From: CAYGZC01 sp964354225
Lineage (GTDB): Bacteria; Bacteroidota; Ignavibacteria; UBA10030; SZUA-254
Direction of reading: 5' to 3'
DNA: 14,004 nucleotides
Assembly (NCBI GenBank): GCA_964354225.1
Contig: CAYGZC010000350.1
Coordinates: 1-14,004, forward strand
This document shows, piece by piece, positions 1 to 8,344 of the stretch. The position numbers and the translations under genes are program-made. The notes under the pieces are model-generated. The model was given only the letters and a program-made list of their open reading frames with translations, was not told where the DNA came from and ran no database searches. Each line of letters begins with the position of its first letter. Within the stretch, counting starts at the first letter, position 1.

Positions 1-861
1 TACAAGCAGGAAATTAAAGGATTGGGATCTGGCTTCCTCATCTCACCAGACGGTTATATCCTCACAAACGATCACGTTGCGGGAAATGCAAAGGAAATTA
101 CCATTACACTTACGAACAAAGAAAAGTACAATGCGAAATTAGTCGGAACCGACCTTGTTTCCGATATCGCACTGTTAAAAATTAATGGAAAAGATTTGCC
201 ATATCTACGTCTCGGAAATTCTGATGATGTTCTCATTGGCGAATGGGTGATTGCTATTGGAAATCCGTTTGGACTTTTCGATATCAGCGATAAACCAACG
301 GTTACGGTTGGTGTTGTGAGTGCGACGGGTATGAATCTAAACGCTGAGCAAGGGCGAATTTATCGCGGTATGATTCAGACTGATGCCGCAATCAACCAAG
401 GGAATAGCGGTGGTCCGCTTCTAACCTCAGAGGGTGAAGTCATCGGTGTCAATGCAGTGATCTTTACACCGAATCAAGGGAATATCGGTTTGGGATTTGC
501 TATTCCAATCAACCGCGTGAAAAGTATTGTGACCGAGTTGAAGCGGAGCGGAAAAGTGGAGCGCAACTTTTGGACCGGCTTGGAAGTTCAGACGGTTGAT
601 GCACGTGTGGCTCATTACTTCGATTTAGCAAAAGTGGAAGGCGTGATTGTTACAGACGTAAAACGCCGAAGCCCTGCCGATGAAAGCGGTTTCAAACCCG
701 GCGATATCATCTTTGAAGTCAACGGAGAGAAGGTTGCGAAAGACGATGACATTATTGGAATTGTGCAGAACTCGAAGGAAGGCGATGTTTTGAAGATGAA
801 GGTTATTCGCGATAAAAAATTTATTAATCTAACTCTCAGGTTGGAAAAGAATCCATCATGA
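1..861 (+). CDS. htrA: HtrA/Deg-family serine protease, 5'-truncated by window edge
   Basis: Envelope serine protease/chaperone of the HtrA (DegP/DegQ) family, which degrades or refolds misfolded proteins in the periplasm (family knowledge). The reading frame is open back to base 1, so the N-terminus (signal peptide or anchor) is outside the window; a TTG at 22 is internal and should not be taken as the start. The trypsin-like domain shows the full catalytic triad: His in TNDHV (bases 73-75), Asp in SDIALLK (163-165) and Ser in GNSGGP (406-408). One C-terminal PDZ domain follows, with SPADESGFKPGDIIFEVNG at about 670-730. The stop overlaps the purB start as ATGA, so translation is probably coupled. 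Only one PDZ is present, unlike the two of E. coli DegP. Family assignment is secure; the subtype is not. Confidence 0.93.
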   Translation, partial: YKQEIKGLGSGFLISPDGYILTNDHVAGNAKEITITLTNKEKYNAKLVGTDLVSDIALLKINGKDLPYLRLGNSDDVLIGEWVIAIGNPFGLFDISDKPTVTVGVVSATGMNLNAEQGRIYRGMIQTDAAINQGNSGGPLLTSEGEVIGVNAVIFTPNQGNIGLGFAIPINRVKSIVTELKRSGKVERNFWTGLEVQTVDARVAHYFDLAKVEGVIVTDVKRRSPADESGFKPGDIIFEVNGEKVAKDDDIIGIVQNSKEGDVLKMKVIRDKKFINLTLRLEKNPS

Positions 862-2159
862 TAGCCCGTTATACCCGTCCGGCAATGGGAAAAATCTGGA
901 CGGAAGAAAATAAATTCCAAACCTGGCTCGATATCGAGGTGCTTGCTTGTGAAGCGCAAGCGGAGCTTGGAGTGATTCCAAAGGATGCGGTCAGGATTAT
1001 TCGTGAGAAGGCAAAGTTTGATGTAAGACGAATCGACGAGATCGAAAATGAAGTTAAGCATGACGTAATTGCTTTCCTTACGAATGTTGGTGAATATGTT
1101 GGACCCGAATCGCGTTTCATCCATCTCGGTATGACGTCGTCAGATATACTCGATACGGGACTCTCACTTCAGATGAAGCAATCTGCCGATTTACTACTCA
1201 AGGATTTGTCTGAATTAAAGGATGTTCTCGCTAAACGCGCAAAGGAATTCAAATATACCGTCATGATTGGCAGAACCCATGGTATCCATGCTGAACCGAT
1301 CACTTTTGGTTTGAAGTTAGCTCTTTGGTATGATGAAATTCGTCGGAACATCAAAAGACTTGAGCAAGCGAGAGAGATGATCTCATACGGACAAATCTCA
1401 GGTGCGGTTGGTACTTATGAGCATCTAGATCCATTAGTTGAGAGATATGTTTGTGAGAAGTTAGGATTGAAACCGGCGCCAATCTCAACACAAATTCTTC
1501 AACGCGATCTTCATGCTGAGTTCATGACAACTCTTGCCATAATCGGAAGTTCACTTGAAAAATTTGCTACAGAAGTCCGTCATCTCCAAAAAACAGAAGT
1601 GTTGGAGGCGGAGGAATATTTCTCAAAAGGGCAGAAGGGCTCTTCTGCAATGCCACATAAACGCAACCCGATTACATGTGAAAGGGTTGCCGGACTTGCA
1701 CGTGTTCTTCGCGGTAATGCTCAGGCGGCGATGGAAAATATTTCACTGTGGCACGAGCGCGATATAACTCATTCTTCAGTCGAACGCATCATCATTCCCG
1801 ATAGCTGCATCCTTCTCGATTACATGCTCGGTTTGATCACCGACATCATCGATAAACTGATTGTGTATCCAGAAAATATGCAAAGGAATATTGACTTGAC
1901 ACACGGATTAATTTTTTCGCAGGAAGTTTTGCTTGCCCTCACGAAGAAAGGAATGAAGAGGGAGGATGCGTATTCATTGGTTCAGAAATATGCAATGGAA
2001 GTATGGCCCCGCGAAGCGGAAAAAAAGAATTTCAAGGAAGTTTTAAAATCAGATTCAATCATTATGAAATACTTCAATGAGAAAGAGTTTTATGAGCTTT
2101 TCGATCTCAAGAAGAGTATTCGTAATGTTGATTATATTTTTAACCGTGTAGGATTATAA
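858..2159 (+). CDS. purB: Adenylosuccinate lyase
   Basis: Catalyses two beta-eliminations of purine synthesis: SAICAR to AICAR plus fumarate, and adenylosuccinate to AMP plus fumarate, in the cytoplasm. The 433-aa length matches the bacterial enzyme. It carries the fumarase/aspartase superfamily signature GSSAMPHKRNP at residues 261-271, with the flexible-loop Ser263 and Lys268. The conserved histidines are in VKHDVIAF (His68), FIHLGMTSSD (His89) and GRTHGIHAEPITFG (His141). The N-terminus IARYTRPAMGKIWTEENKF is typical of the Bacillus-type PurB. Its ATG overlaps the protease stop by 4 nt, and the aldehyde dehydrogenase follows 18 nt downstream, so the three genes probably form one transcription unit. 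Confidence 0.97.
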   Translation: MIARYTRPAMGKIWTEENKFQTWLDIEVLACEAQAELGVIPKDAVRIIREKAKFDVRRIDEIENEVKHDVIAFLTNVGEYVGPESRFIHLGMTSSDILDTGLSLQMKQSADLLLKDLSELKDVLAKRAKEFKYTVMIGRTHGIHAEPITFGLKLALWYDEIRRNIKRLEQAREMISYGQISGAVGTYEHLDPLVERYVCEKLGLKPAPISTQILQRDLHAEFMTTLAIIGSSLEKFATEVRHLQKTEVLEAEEYFSKGQKGSSAMPHKRNPITCERVAGLARVLRGNAQAAMENISLWHERDITHSSVERIIIPDSCILLDYMLGLITDIIDKLIVYPENMQRNIDLTHGLIFSQEVLLALTKKGMKREDAYSLVQKYAMEVWPREAEKKNFKEVLKSDSIIMKYFNEKEFYELFDLKKSIRNVDYIFNRVGL

Positions 2160-2177
2160 TAACTTGGAGAAATTATC

Positions 2178-3659
2178 ATGAAGAAATACCAAAACTTTAT
2201 TAACGGCAAATGGTGCGATGCCAAATCAGGAAAAACATTCGAGAACCGAAATCCTGCAAATTGGAGTGAGGTGATCGGAACATTTCCCAAATCTGGGAAA
2301 GAGGATACAATCGAAGCCATCGAAGCTGCGCGGAAGGCGTTCGACAAATGGCGGCTTGTGCCGGCACCAAAACGTGGTGACATTCTCAAGAAAGTCGGTG
2401 ATATCATGGTTGCTCGCAAAGAAGAAATCGCAAAGCTTATGACACGCGAGATGGGAAAAGTACTGATGGAAACACGCGGTGATGTTCAGGAAGGAATTGA
2501 CACTGCATACTACGCTGCCTCGGAAGGACGAAGATTGTTTGGCGCTACCGTACCATCCGAGCTTCCGAATAAATTCAATATGGCGCTTCGGGTTCCTATA
2601 GGTGTCGCAGGCATTATTACTCCTTGGAATTTCCCGATGGCGATCCCAACGTGGAAAATTTTCCCCGCATTGCTCTGCGGCAATACAGTTGTGTTCAAGC
2701 CGGCATCAGATACTCCAGCAACTGCGACAGTTCTTGTCGGGGTTTTATTAGATGCCGGTGTTCCTGAAGGTGTTATCAATATTGTGCACGGCGGCGGCGG
2801 AGAGGTGGGCATGACAATCGTTGATCATCCTGAAGTTGATTTGATCAGTTTCACCGGTTCGACAAGTGTCGGCATCAAGATTTCTGAGGTCGCAAGTAAA
2901 ACACTAAAGCGTGTTTCACTTGAGCTTGGCGGCAAGAATGCGCAAATCGTTATGGATGATGCTGACCTGAGTCTTGCTCTCGAAGGTGTTCTCTGGGGTG
3001 CATTCGGAACAACCGGGCAGCGATGTACAGCGACAAGCCGTTTGATTCTCCATGAAAAAATACACGATCAATTCGTCTCGATGCTTGTTGAGCGTACAAA
3101 AAAGCTACGACTCGGCGATGGACTATTACCCACAACCGACGTTGGACCATGCATTAATGAAGGACAGCGCAAAACCGATCACAGCTACGTTGAAATAGGT
3201 TTGAAGGAGGGCGCAAAGCTTGTCTGCGGCGGCGATATCGGCAAAGGTGGCGATTTGGATAAGGGTTGGTTCTATCAACCGACAATCTTCACAGATGTGA
3301 AACCGATGATGCGAATTGCGAAGGAAGAAATTTTTGGTCCGGTTCTTTCCGTTCTCAAGATTAAATCTCTCGATGAAGCAATCAAAGTTCTCAACGATAC
3401 AATCTATGGACTTTCTTCTTCGATCTACACGAAGAATGTTAATGATGCATTCAAAGCGATCCGCGACATTAAAGCCGGTATCACTTACATTAATGGTCCT
3501 ACGATCGGAGCGGAAGCACATATGCCGTTCGGGGGTGTGAAGCAGACGGGTAACGGTCACCGCGAAGGCGGCTGGACGGTGTACGATTTCTTCAGCGAGT
3601 GGAAAGCTGTGTATGTGGATTATAGCGGCAAACTGCAGAAGGCACAGATAGATACTTAA
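2178..3659 (+). CDS. NAD(P)-dependent aldehyde dehydrogenase
   Basis: Oxidises an aldehyde to a carboxylate (ALDH superfamily). At 493 aa it is full length. Catalytic features are all present: Asn151 in TPWNFP (oxyanion hole), Lys174 in FKPASDTP (cofactor binding), FTGSTSVG at 225-232 (Rossmann turn), general-base Glu249 in LELGGKN, nucleophile Cys283 in GQRCT, and the EEIFGPV motif. The C-terminal FGGVKQTGNGHREGG recalls the ALDH branch annotated as aminoadipate-semialdehyde or 2,5-dioxopentanoate dehydrogenases, but the substrate cannot be fixed from sequence alone. A GGAG sits 8 nt before the ATG. It is the last + strand gene of the left block and converges with the next gene. Confidence 0.93.
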   Translation: MKKYQNFINGKWCDAKSGKTFENRNPANWSEVIGTFPKSGKEDTIEAIEAARKAFDKWRLVPAPKRGDILKKVGDIMVARKEEIAKLMTREMGKVLMETRGDVQEGIDTAYYAASEGRRLFGATVPSELPNKFNMALRVPIGVAGIITPWNFPMAIPTWKIFPALLCGNTVVFKPASDTPATATVLVGVLLDAGVPEGVINIVHGGGGEVGMTIVDHPEVDLISFTGSTSVGIKISEVASKTLKRVSLELGGKNAQIVMDDADLSLALEGVLWGAFGTTGQRCTATSRLILHEKIHDQFVSMLVERTKKLRLGDGLLPTTDVGPCINEGQRKTDHSYVEIGLKEGAKLVCGGDIGKGGDLDKGWFYQPTIFTDVKPMMRIAKEEIFGPVLSVLKIKSLDEAIKVLNDTIYGLSSSIYTKNVNDAFKAIRDIKAGITYINGPTIGAEAHMPFGGVKQTGNGHREGGWTVYDFFSEWKAVYVDYSGKLQKAQIDT

Positions 3660-3672
3660 AAATATTTAGGTA

Positions 3673-3706
3673 GCTGAGTATTTGAGTTCAGGAAACCTCA
3701 CTCAGC
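3673..3706. terminator. Inverted repeat between convergent genes, possible terminator
   Basis: A 7-bp perfect inverted repeat (GCTGAGT at 3673-3679, ACTCAGC at 3700-3706) with a second TGAG/CTCA pair inside. It sits at the convergent junction of the aldehyde dehydrogenase and the ABM-like gene; the right arm lies within the last codons of the latter. A T-rich tract follows only in the - direction (ATATTTTT), so it could end leftward transcription. The stem is short and the call is tentative. Confidence 0.25.
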
Positions 3707-3960
3707 CATAGTATTTCCGGCACTCCGATGACACCGGATTTTTCTCCATGATCGCTCGCGTCTGGATTTTGTGTAAATGCTTTCGCTTTGTTCAGATCGT
3801 CGGCTCTGAATAAGAGAACGATTAAATTCGCATCGGCAGTATCGCGTAGAACATGAAGAAGATGCAAGCCGGCTTTGCGTTGAGCTTCAGCATCTGCATC
3901 GAAAACACGCTTCCACTTTATGAAGTCGGCGACTTTGTGTTTGACGAAGAGGTAATGCAT
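3688..3960 (-). CDS. Small ABM-like (dimeric alpha/beta barrel) protein
   Basis: A 90-aa protein resembling the widespread small proteins that begin with a YLFVKHKVADFIKWKRVFD-type segment and are annotated as antibiotic-biosynthesis-monooxygenase-like or cyclase-like. These adopt a ferredoxin-like dimeric fold (family knowledge). The pattern visible here fits: N-terminal beta strand, KWK(R/P)VFDA, then a strand LIVLLFRADDLNKAKAF, then GVIGVPEI near the end. No catalytic residues can be named and the ligand is unknown. Its ATG is 13 nt past the toxin stop, so it may be read through from the toxin-antitoxin operon. It is probably not part of the toxin system itself. Confidence 0.75.
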   Translation of the reverse strand: MHYLFVKHKVADFIKWKRVFDADAEAQRKAGLHLLHVLRDTADANLIVLLFRADDLNKAKAFTQNPDASDHGEKSGVIGVPEILWLSEVS

Positions 3961-3973
3961 AGTGTTACCTTAA

Positions 3974-4300
3974 TTATCTTAATAACCGTTCTTGAAGGAT
4001 TGTTTGAATATCCCGCCGTCCATCTAAAATGCAGTGTACCAGTACCGAAGTCGATTCGATCGAATATAAAATGCGATATGGTTTATTCCGTATTTCCCGG
4101 AATTCAACAACCCCGATTTCAAATAGTTCAAGAGGAACATTTCCACGGTGAGGAAATAATTTCAGTTTATAACAAGCTTTTTTTAAAGCTGTGTACAACT
4201 TATCAGCACGCTCAATAGAGTCATTCAGAGCGATATATCTGTAAATATCAAAAAGATCATCCTCTGCGTCGACATCAAAAAGGACATTATATTTTTTCAT
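3974..4300 (-). CDS. RelE/ParE-family toxin
   Basis: A 108-aa protein of the RelE/ParE toxin superfamily. It has the N-terminal alpha-helical hairpin (ERADKLYTALKKACYKLKLFPHRGN) and the C-terminal sheet with the typical sequence FREIRNKPYRILYSIE...VLVHCILDGRRDI. RelE-type members cleave mRNA at the ribosome and ParE-type members poison gyrase; the HGRRD-like end is seen in both groups, so the target is undecided. It overlaps the end of the antitoxin gene by 14 nt, the usual arrangement for coupled translation. Length and conserved Arg residues look intact, so it may be active. Confidence 0.85.
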   Translation of the reverse strand: MKKYNVLFDVDAEDDLFDIYRYIALNDSIERADKLYTALKKACYKLKLFPHRGNVPLELFEIGVVEFREIRNKPYRILYSIESTSVLVHCILDGRRDIQTILQERLLR

Positions 4301-4577
4301 CTTTATATGCCCTGATTCTTTTCTCTAAGCTGGCGAAGGTATTATCGATCGACTTTACATGTCCTCGCTTCACCTGTTGTTTGCTCCGGGTCAGGATTTT
4401 AAGCAATGCCAGCGATTCTTGCATACGTTCATATGTTTTGATATCCAGAACAACAACTTTCGCTTCGCCGTTATGTGTAACTACGAGAGTATTTTTATTG
4501 TTCGTGATATCGCGTATCAGTTCCGACGCGTGTGCTTTTAGATAACTGATTGGTTTTACTGCGGTGCTAAGTTTCAT
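4287..4577 (-). CDS. Phd/YefM-family antitoxin
   Basis: A 96-aa antitoxin. The N-terminal Phd/YefM DNA-binding fold is visible in KPISYLKAHASELIRDI (residues 8-24) followed by the strand pair LVVTHNGEAKVVVLDIKTYERM (31-52). The charged C-terminal tail (about 65-96) would wrap around the toxin. It is encoded first and overlaps the toxin gene by 14 nt. A GGAG lies 7 nt upstream of the ATG. The family normally represses its own operon by binding a palindrome near the promoter, and such a palindrome is present just upstream at 4595-4609. Confidence 0.85.
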   Translation of the reverse strand: MKLSTAVKPISYLKAHASELIRDITNNKNTLVVTHNGEAKVVVLDIKTYERMQESLALLKILTRSKQQVKRGHVKSIDNTFASLEKRIRAYKDEKI

Positions 4578-4594
4578 AACATCTCCATTGTGTT

Positions 4595-4629
4595 GACTAT
4601 AATATAGTCGATATTTAGGTCATGTGCAA
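4595..4629 (-). promoter_or_regulatory. Candidate toxin-antitoxin promoter with palindromic operator
   Basis: GACTATA-A-TATAGTC (4595-4609) is a perfect 7-bp inverted repeat around one base, beginning 18 nt upstream of the antitoxin ATG. On the - strand, TATATT (plus 4601-4606) lies inside it as a possible -10 element, and TTGCAC (plus 4624-4629) is 17 nt further upstream as a weak -35. A repressor on the palindrome would cover the -10, consistent with Phd/YefM autoregulation. The palindrome is seen directly; the promoter role is inferred, and promoter rules in Bacteroidota-like bacteria differ from sigma70 consensus. Confidence 0.5.
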
Positions 4630-4672
4630 ACAGAACATTTAGTGGTACGATAACATTACCGATAAATCCTTC

Positions 4673-5143
4673 TTATTTTGACCAAGACTGTAACTCGATT
4701 ATATTTCCTTCCGGGTCGGTAACGTAACACCACGTAACTTTTGCCCCTGTTGTCAGTTGCAGTATGACAATCTCTCCGACAGAACCTCCGCCCGCAGCCA
4801 ATACCTCGTTGCGTGCTTTGGTTACATCATCAACTATAAATGCAATATGCCCAAAGCCCGGACGATTCACAGCAGTTGCCGGCTTTTCCTGTAAGATATT
4901 GTAATTGAAGATTTCCAAAGTTGGCCCGTTCTCATTGTAACCCGGCAATCGCAGATGTACTCCATCGAGTTGGGCGTGAGGGATACCGGTACCGCGTTCC
5001 AATTCCGTTCCTTTGTAGTGACGCTCCGGAGGAACCGGCATACAGCCAAATACATCTTGGTAGAAACGTGCAAGCTCACGCCAACTCTTTGCGATGAGAT
5101 TTGTGTGGGCGTATTTTGATTTGATTGTTTTGTTATGCCTCAT
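4673..5143 (-). CDS. VOC (glyoxalase/bleomycin-resistance fold) protein
   Basis: A 156-aa vicinal-oxygen-chelate protein with two beta-alpha-beta-beta-beta modules. The four expected metal ligands are all in register: His13 in YAHTNLIAKSW, Glu77 in GPTLEIFNY, His99 in GFGHIAFIVDD and Glu150 in DPEGNIIELQSW. It is therefore likely a metal-dependent enzyme rather than a binding-only member. The family includes glyoxalase I, dioxygenases and fosfomycin-type resistance proteins; the substrate is unknown. It starts 2 nt after the stop of the nuclease-like gene, so the two are cotranscribed and probably translationally coupled, although no functional link is obvious. Confidence 0.87.
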   Translation of the reverse strand: MRHNKTIKSKYAHTNLIAKSWRELARFYQDVFGCMPVPPERHYKGTELERGTGIPHAQLDGVHLRLPGYNENGPTLEIFNYNILQEKPATAVNRPGFGHIAFIVDDVTKARNEVLAAGGGSVGEIVILQLTTGAKVTWCYVTDPEGNIIELQSWSK

Positions 5144-5145
5144 TT

Positions 5146-5922
5146 TTATCCGCTGATTTTTTTTGCCATGTCCACTGCGAATTTAGGCATATCTTGCATA
5201 TCCATACATCCGAAAGCTTCTGACCAGCTTACAACTTTATATGATTCGCTTTTTTCTTTCTTAAAGACAAGAAACATAAAATCTGTTTTGACACCAAGTA
5301 ATTCTTCCATCATATATTTTTGTAGTTCCATTTGACCAACATATTTAATTCCGCGCTTTGCAAAAATATCTTTTTCTAAATCGGATGCAGGATAAGAACC
5401 TTCTCCAGATTCATATTTTGCTTCTATACAAATTGCGCGATCCTTGTCTAAATGTATTACAATATCCGGTTTAATATTGAATGACCATTTGAATCTACAA
5501 ATTTTTAGAAAATCTTCGTTGTCTGGGAAATGTTTACTGTATTTAACAATAGCCCATTTCCCAGGATATTGTATGAAATCAGATGAAGCTTCGCCTCCTA
5601 CCCCGAATTTCTTATTGATCTCGATTAATGGAAGGTTAAGGATTTCATTAATATCCTTAATTTGTAATTTTTGTCTGATAATTTCCTTTCTTATATTTTC
5701 ATTTTGAATCGTACTCCAAAGATCCCGAAGATAAGCGTATTCAAAATATATCCCAAAGTCAGGCCCAATATCATTATCAAATCTACAATGAGTCAGAAAT
5801 TTCTCCGCGTTTCCTGGTTTACAAAGCGCAGCGAAGAATATCGCAACATAATTTCTTTCCTCCCTGTTTATATCACTGTAATTTGGAGTTGGCTGGGCGA
5901 TTTGTCTAATGTTCATTTTCAT
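5146..5922 (-). CDS. Putative PD-(D/E)XK-fold nuclease-like protein
   Basis: A 258-aa soluble protein without a recognisable named family. Residues 152-169 read PDIVIHLDKDRAICIEAK, the PD...ExK core of the PD-(D/E)XK phosphodiesterase fold (Asp153, Glu167, Lys169). GQMELQKYMMEELLG (196-210) follows with the Q-x(n)-Y pattern seen after the core in many such nucleases. The N-terminal 140 residues are helical and match nothing I can name. No methyltransferase or specificity subunit is adjacent, so it is not an evident restriction system. It lies 95 bp downstream of ettA and is coupled to the VOC gene. The catalytic call rests on motif reading only. Confidence 0.6.
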   Translation of the reverse strand: MKMNIRQIAQPTPNYSDINREERNYVAIFFAALCKPGNAEKFLTHCRFDNDIGPDFGIYFEYAYLRDLWSTIQNENIRKEIIRQKLQIKDINEILNLPLIEINKKFGVGGEASSDFIQYPGKWAIVKYSKHFPDNEDFLKICRFKWSFNIKPDIVIHLDKDRAICIEAKYESGEGSYPASDLEKDIFAKRGIKYVGQMELQKYMMEELLGVKTDFMFLVFKKEKSESYKVVSWSEAFGCMDMQDMPKFAVDMAKKISG

Positions 5923-6017
5923 TTCTTTCTTTTATTATTGTCTGTATAACATCCCACAGAAAAATACTTAATAACTCTTTTATATTCAACTTGGCTGTAA
6001 CGATTCATAGAGATCAT

Positions 6018-7688
6018 TTACCTTATCAGCTTCTTATACTTAATCCGATGTGGTCTCTCGGCTTCAATGCCAAGCTGCTTCTTCCTGTGTTCTTCAAATT
6101 CAGAATAATTTCCATCGAACCATATCGCTTCGCTGTCTCCTTCGAATGCAAGGATATGTGTAGCAACGCGGTCGAGGAACCAACGGTCGTGCGTAATGAT
6201 GACTGCACAGCCGGCGAAGTTCGACAGCGCTTCTTCAAGTGCGCGGAGCGTGTTCACATCGAGATCGTTTGTCGGCTCATCGAGAAGAAGAACATTTGCA
6301 CCGGTTCTTAAAATTTTGGCAAGATGAACACGGTTACGCTCACCGCCGGATAGAACGCCAACCGGTTTCTGCTGATCTGTGCCGCTGAAATTAAATCGGG
6401 CGACATAAGCACGTGAGTTTACTTCGCGGCTACCTAACTTTATTAAATCTTCGCCGCCTGAAATTTCTTGCCAGATTGTTTTATTTGGATCAAGAGGACG
6501 GTTCTGATCGATATACGCAAGCTTGACTGTTTCACCTACGGTAATGGTTCCAGATTCAGGTTTCTCCTGACCTATAATCATGCGGAAGAGTGTTGTCTTG
6601 CCTGCACCGTTCGGTCCAATAATCCCGATGATGCCGCCTGCTGGTAAGTTAAAGTTGAGATTCTCATAAAGAATAATATCTCCGTACGACTTTGCAACAT
6701 TTTCTGCTCGAATCACTACATCGCCAAGGCGTGGACCGGGTGGAATGTAAATTTCAAGTTCTTCGATTCTTTTCTCGTTTTCTTCGGCGAGCATTTGTTC
6801 ATATGCTGTAATACGCGCCTTACTTTTTGCATGTCGTCCTTTAGGATTTAAACGTATCCACTCCAGCTCGCGCTGCAAAACTTTCTGTCGTTTCGATTCT
6901 TGTTTCTCTTCAACCTTGAGTCGTGCTTGTTTTTGTTCAAGCCAGGATGTGTAATTGCCCTGGAAGGGAATTCCTTCACCGCGGTCAAGCTCTAAAATCC
7001 ATCCGGCAACGTTATCGAGGAAGTAGCGGTCGTGTGTTACGGCAATGACAGTTCCTTTATATTGTGAAAGATGATGCTCAAGCCATGCAACCGATTCAGC
7101 ATCAAGGTGATTCGTCGGTTCGTCCAGTAGAAGAACATTCGGTTCCTGCAAAAGCAAACGACACAGCGCAACGCGTCGTCGCTCGCCACCAGAGATAACC
7201 GAGATAGATGTTTCAGGAGATGGACAACGTAGCGCATCCATCGCCTGCTCGAGTTTGCTGTCGATGTCCCACGCGCCAAGATGATCTATTTTTTCTTGAA
7301 GTTTACTTTGCTTCTCGATCAATGCATCGAAATCTGCATCCGGTTCGGAGAATTTTGCGCTGGTGGTTTCATATTCTTTAAGAAGGTTAACGGTCGATTG
7401 GACTCCTTCTTCAACGATATCTTTCACTGTTTTCGTCGCATCCAGCTCTGGTTCCTGAGGGAGATAACCAAAGGTAATGTCTTTCTGTGCGGTTATCTGG
7501 CCGATGTAATCTTGATCCACACCCGCGATGATGCGGAGGAGTGTGCTTTTGCCGGCACCGTTGAGACCGAGCACGCCAATCTTGGCACCATAGAAGAATG
7601 AAAGGTAAATATCTTTTAAAACTTGCTTGTTAGGTTTATGAACTTTCCCCACGCCTATCATGGAGAAAATTATTTTGTTGTCTGGCAT
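6018..7688 (-). CDS. ettA: ABC-F protein EttA (energy-dependent translational throttle)
   Basis: A cytoplasmic ABC-F ATPase that binds the ribosomal E site and gates the first elongation steps according to the ATP/ADP ratio (known for E. coli EttA). Its 556 aa is almost the E. coli length. Domain 1 has Walker A GLNGAGKST (41-49), the signature ISGGE (165-169) and Walker B LLLDEPTNHLD with Glu190. A charged helical P-site tRNA interaction linker spans about 245-315. Domain 2 has GPNGAGKTT (358-366), LSGGE (446-450) and LLLDEPTNDLD with Glu471. An EttA-type arm insertion is present around 95-140. No transmembrane segment is present. It diverges from the truncated ATPase gene across 55 bp. Confidence 0.95.
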   Translation of the reverse strand: MPDNKIIFSMIGVGKVHKPNKQVLKDIYLSFFYGAKIGVLGLNGAGKSTLLRIIAGVDQDYIGQITAQKDITFGYLPQEPELDATKTVKDIVEEGVQSTVNLLKEYETTSAKFSEPDADFDALIEKQSKLQEKIDHLGAWDIDSKLEQAMDALRCPSPETSISVISGGERRRVALCRLLLQEPNVLLLDEPTNHLDAESVAWLEHHLSQYKGTVIAVTHDRYFLDNVAGWILELDRGEGIPFQGNYTSWLEQKQARLKVEEKQESKRQKVLQRELEWIRLNPKGRHAKSKARITAYEQMLAEENEKRIEELEIYIPPGPRLGDVVIRAENVAKSYGDIILYENLNFNLPAGGIIGIIGPNGAGKTTLFRMIIGQEKPESGTITVGETVKLAYIDQNRPLDPNKTIWQEISGGEDLIKLGSREVNSRAYVARFNFSGTDQQKPVGVLSGGERNRVHLAKILRTGANVLLLDEPTNDLDVNTLRALEEALSNFAGCAVIITHDRWFLDRVATHILAFEGDSEAIWFDGNYSEFEEHRKKQLGIEAERPHRIKYKKLIR

Positions 7689-7743
7689 GAGTTAGAAATT
7701 AGAATAAAATTATTGTGAATTCAACGAATGGAAATATACGAAA

Positions 7744-8343
7744 ATGTGTGACGAGAAGGAAAAACGTCACCCGGAGTTTGTGGGGTGGGACTCCATTATC
7801 AAAGGGTGGATCGAGATGAAAGACACATTGCGATTGAATGCCAAAAAAGTCATTCGGGAGCTTCATGAGCGGGGAATGGAAACTGTTCTTCTCTCTGGTG
7901 ATTCCATTGAGGTTACTAACTCAACAGGTAAAGCGACCGGGATTCGACAATATTACGGCGAGTTGCTGCCAAAAGATAAAATTGAGAAGATTGAAATATT
8001 GAAAAAATCAAGCACAACAATAATGGTAGGCGCTGGCATCAACGATGCACCATCCCTTGCGGCTTCTGATGTGGGAATAACGCTTGCATCGACAACGGAT
8101 ATTGCGAAGGAAAGCGCTCATATTACCATTGTTGGAGACCACCTAGATAAAATTCCATGGATTATTGATTACTCAAAGAAAACACTCTGGGTAATCAGAT
8201 GGAATTTGTTCTGGGCATTTGGGTATAACGGTATTGGAATTGTTCTCGCTATTGCCGGACTTCTTCAACCGGTCATAGCAACTCTCGCAATGATCTTTAG
8301 CAGTTTAGTGATCATCGTAAATTCGAGGAGATTGAAGAAGTGA
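7744..8343 (+). pseudogene. C-terminal remnant of a Cu+-type P1B ATPase
   Basis: A 199-aa frame aligning to the end of heavy-metal P1B ATPases, normally 650-800 aa. It begins in the P domain (GWDSIIKGWIEMKDTLRLNAKKVI) and continues through the hinge motif and the last two membrane helices with NLFWAFGYN and LAMIFSSLVIIVNSRRL. The YN and M-SS residues there are those of Cu+ transporters. The metal-binding domains, CPC helix, actuator domain and the phosphorylated DKTGT are all missing. The hinge motif reads GAGINDAP rather than GDGINDAP: Ala97 (GCT at 8032-8034, one base from GAT) replaces the Mg-binding Asp. No clear ribosome binding site precedes the ATG. It cannot be a working pump. Its stop ends 1 nt before the first attC-like site. 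Confidence 0.88.
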
Positions 8344-8344
8344 C

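Noticed and set aside
615..1124. 169-aa - strand frame opposite htrA/purB
   Set aside because: It lies antisense to two unmistakable conserved genes and has no recognisable domain.
7689..7743. Divergent promoter between ettA and the ATPase remnant
   Set aside because: The 55 bp are AT-rich but I could not find a pair of elements with convincing spacing for either direction.
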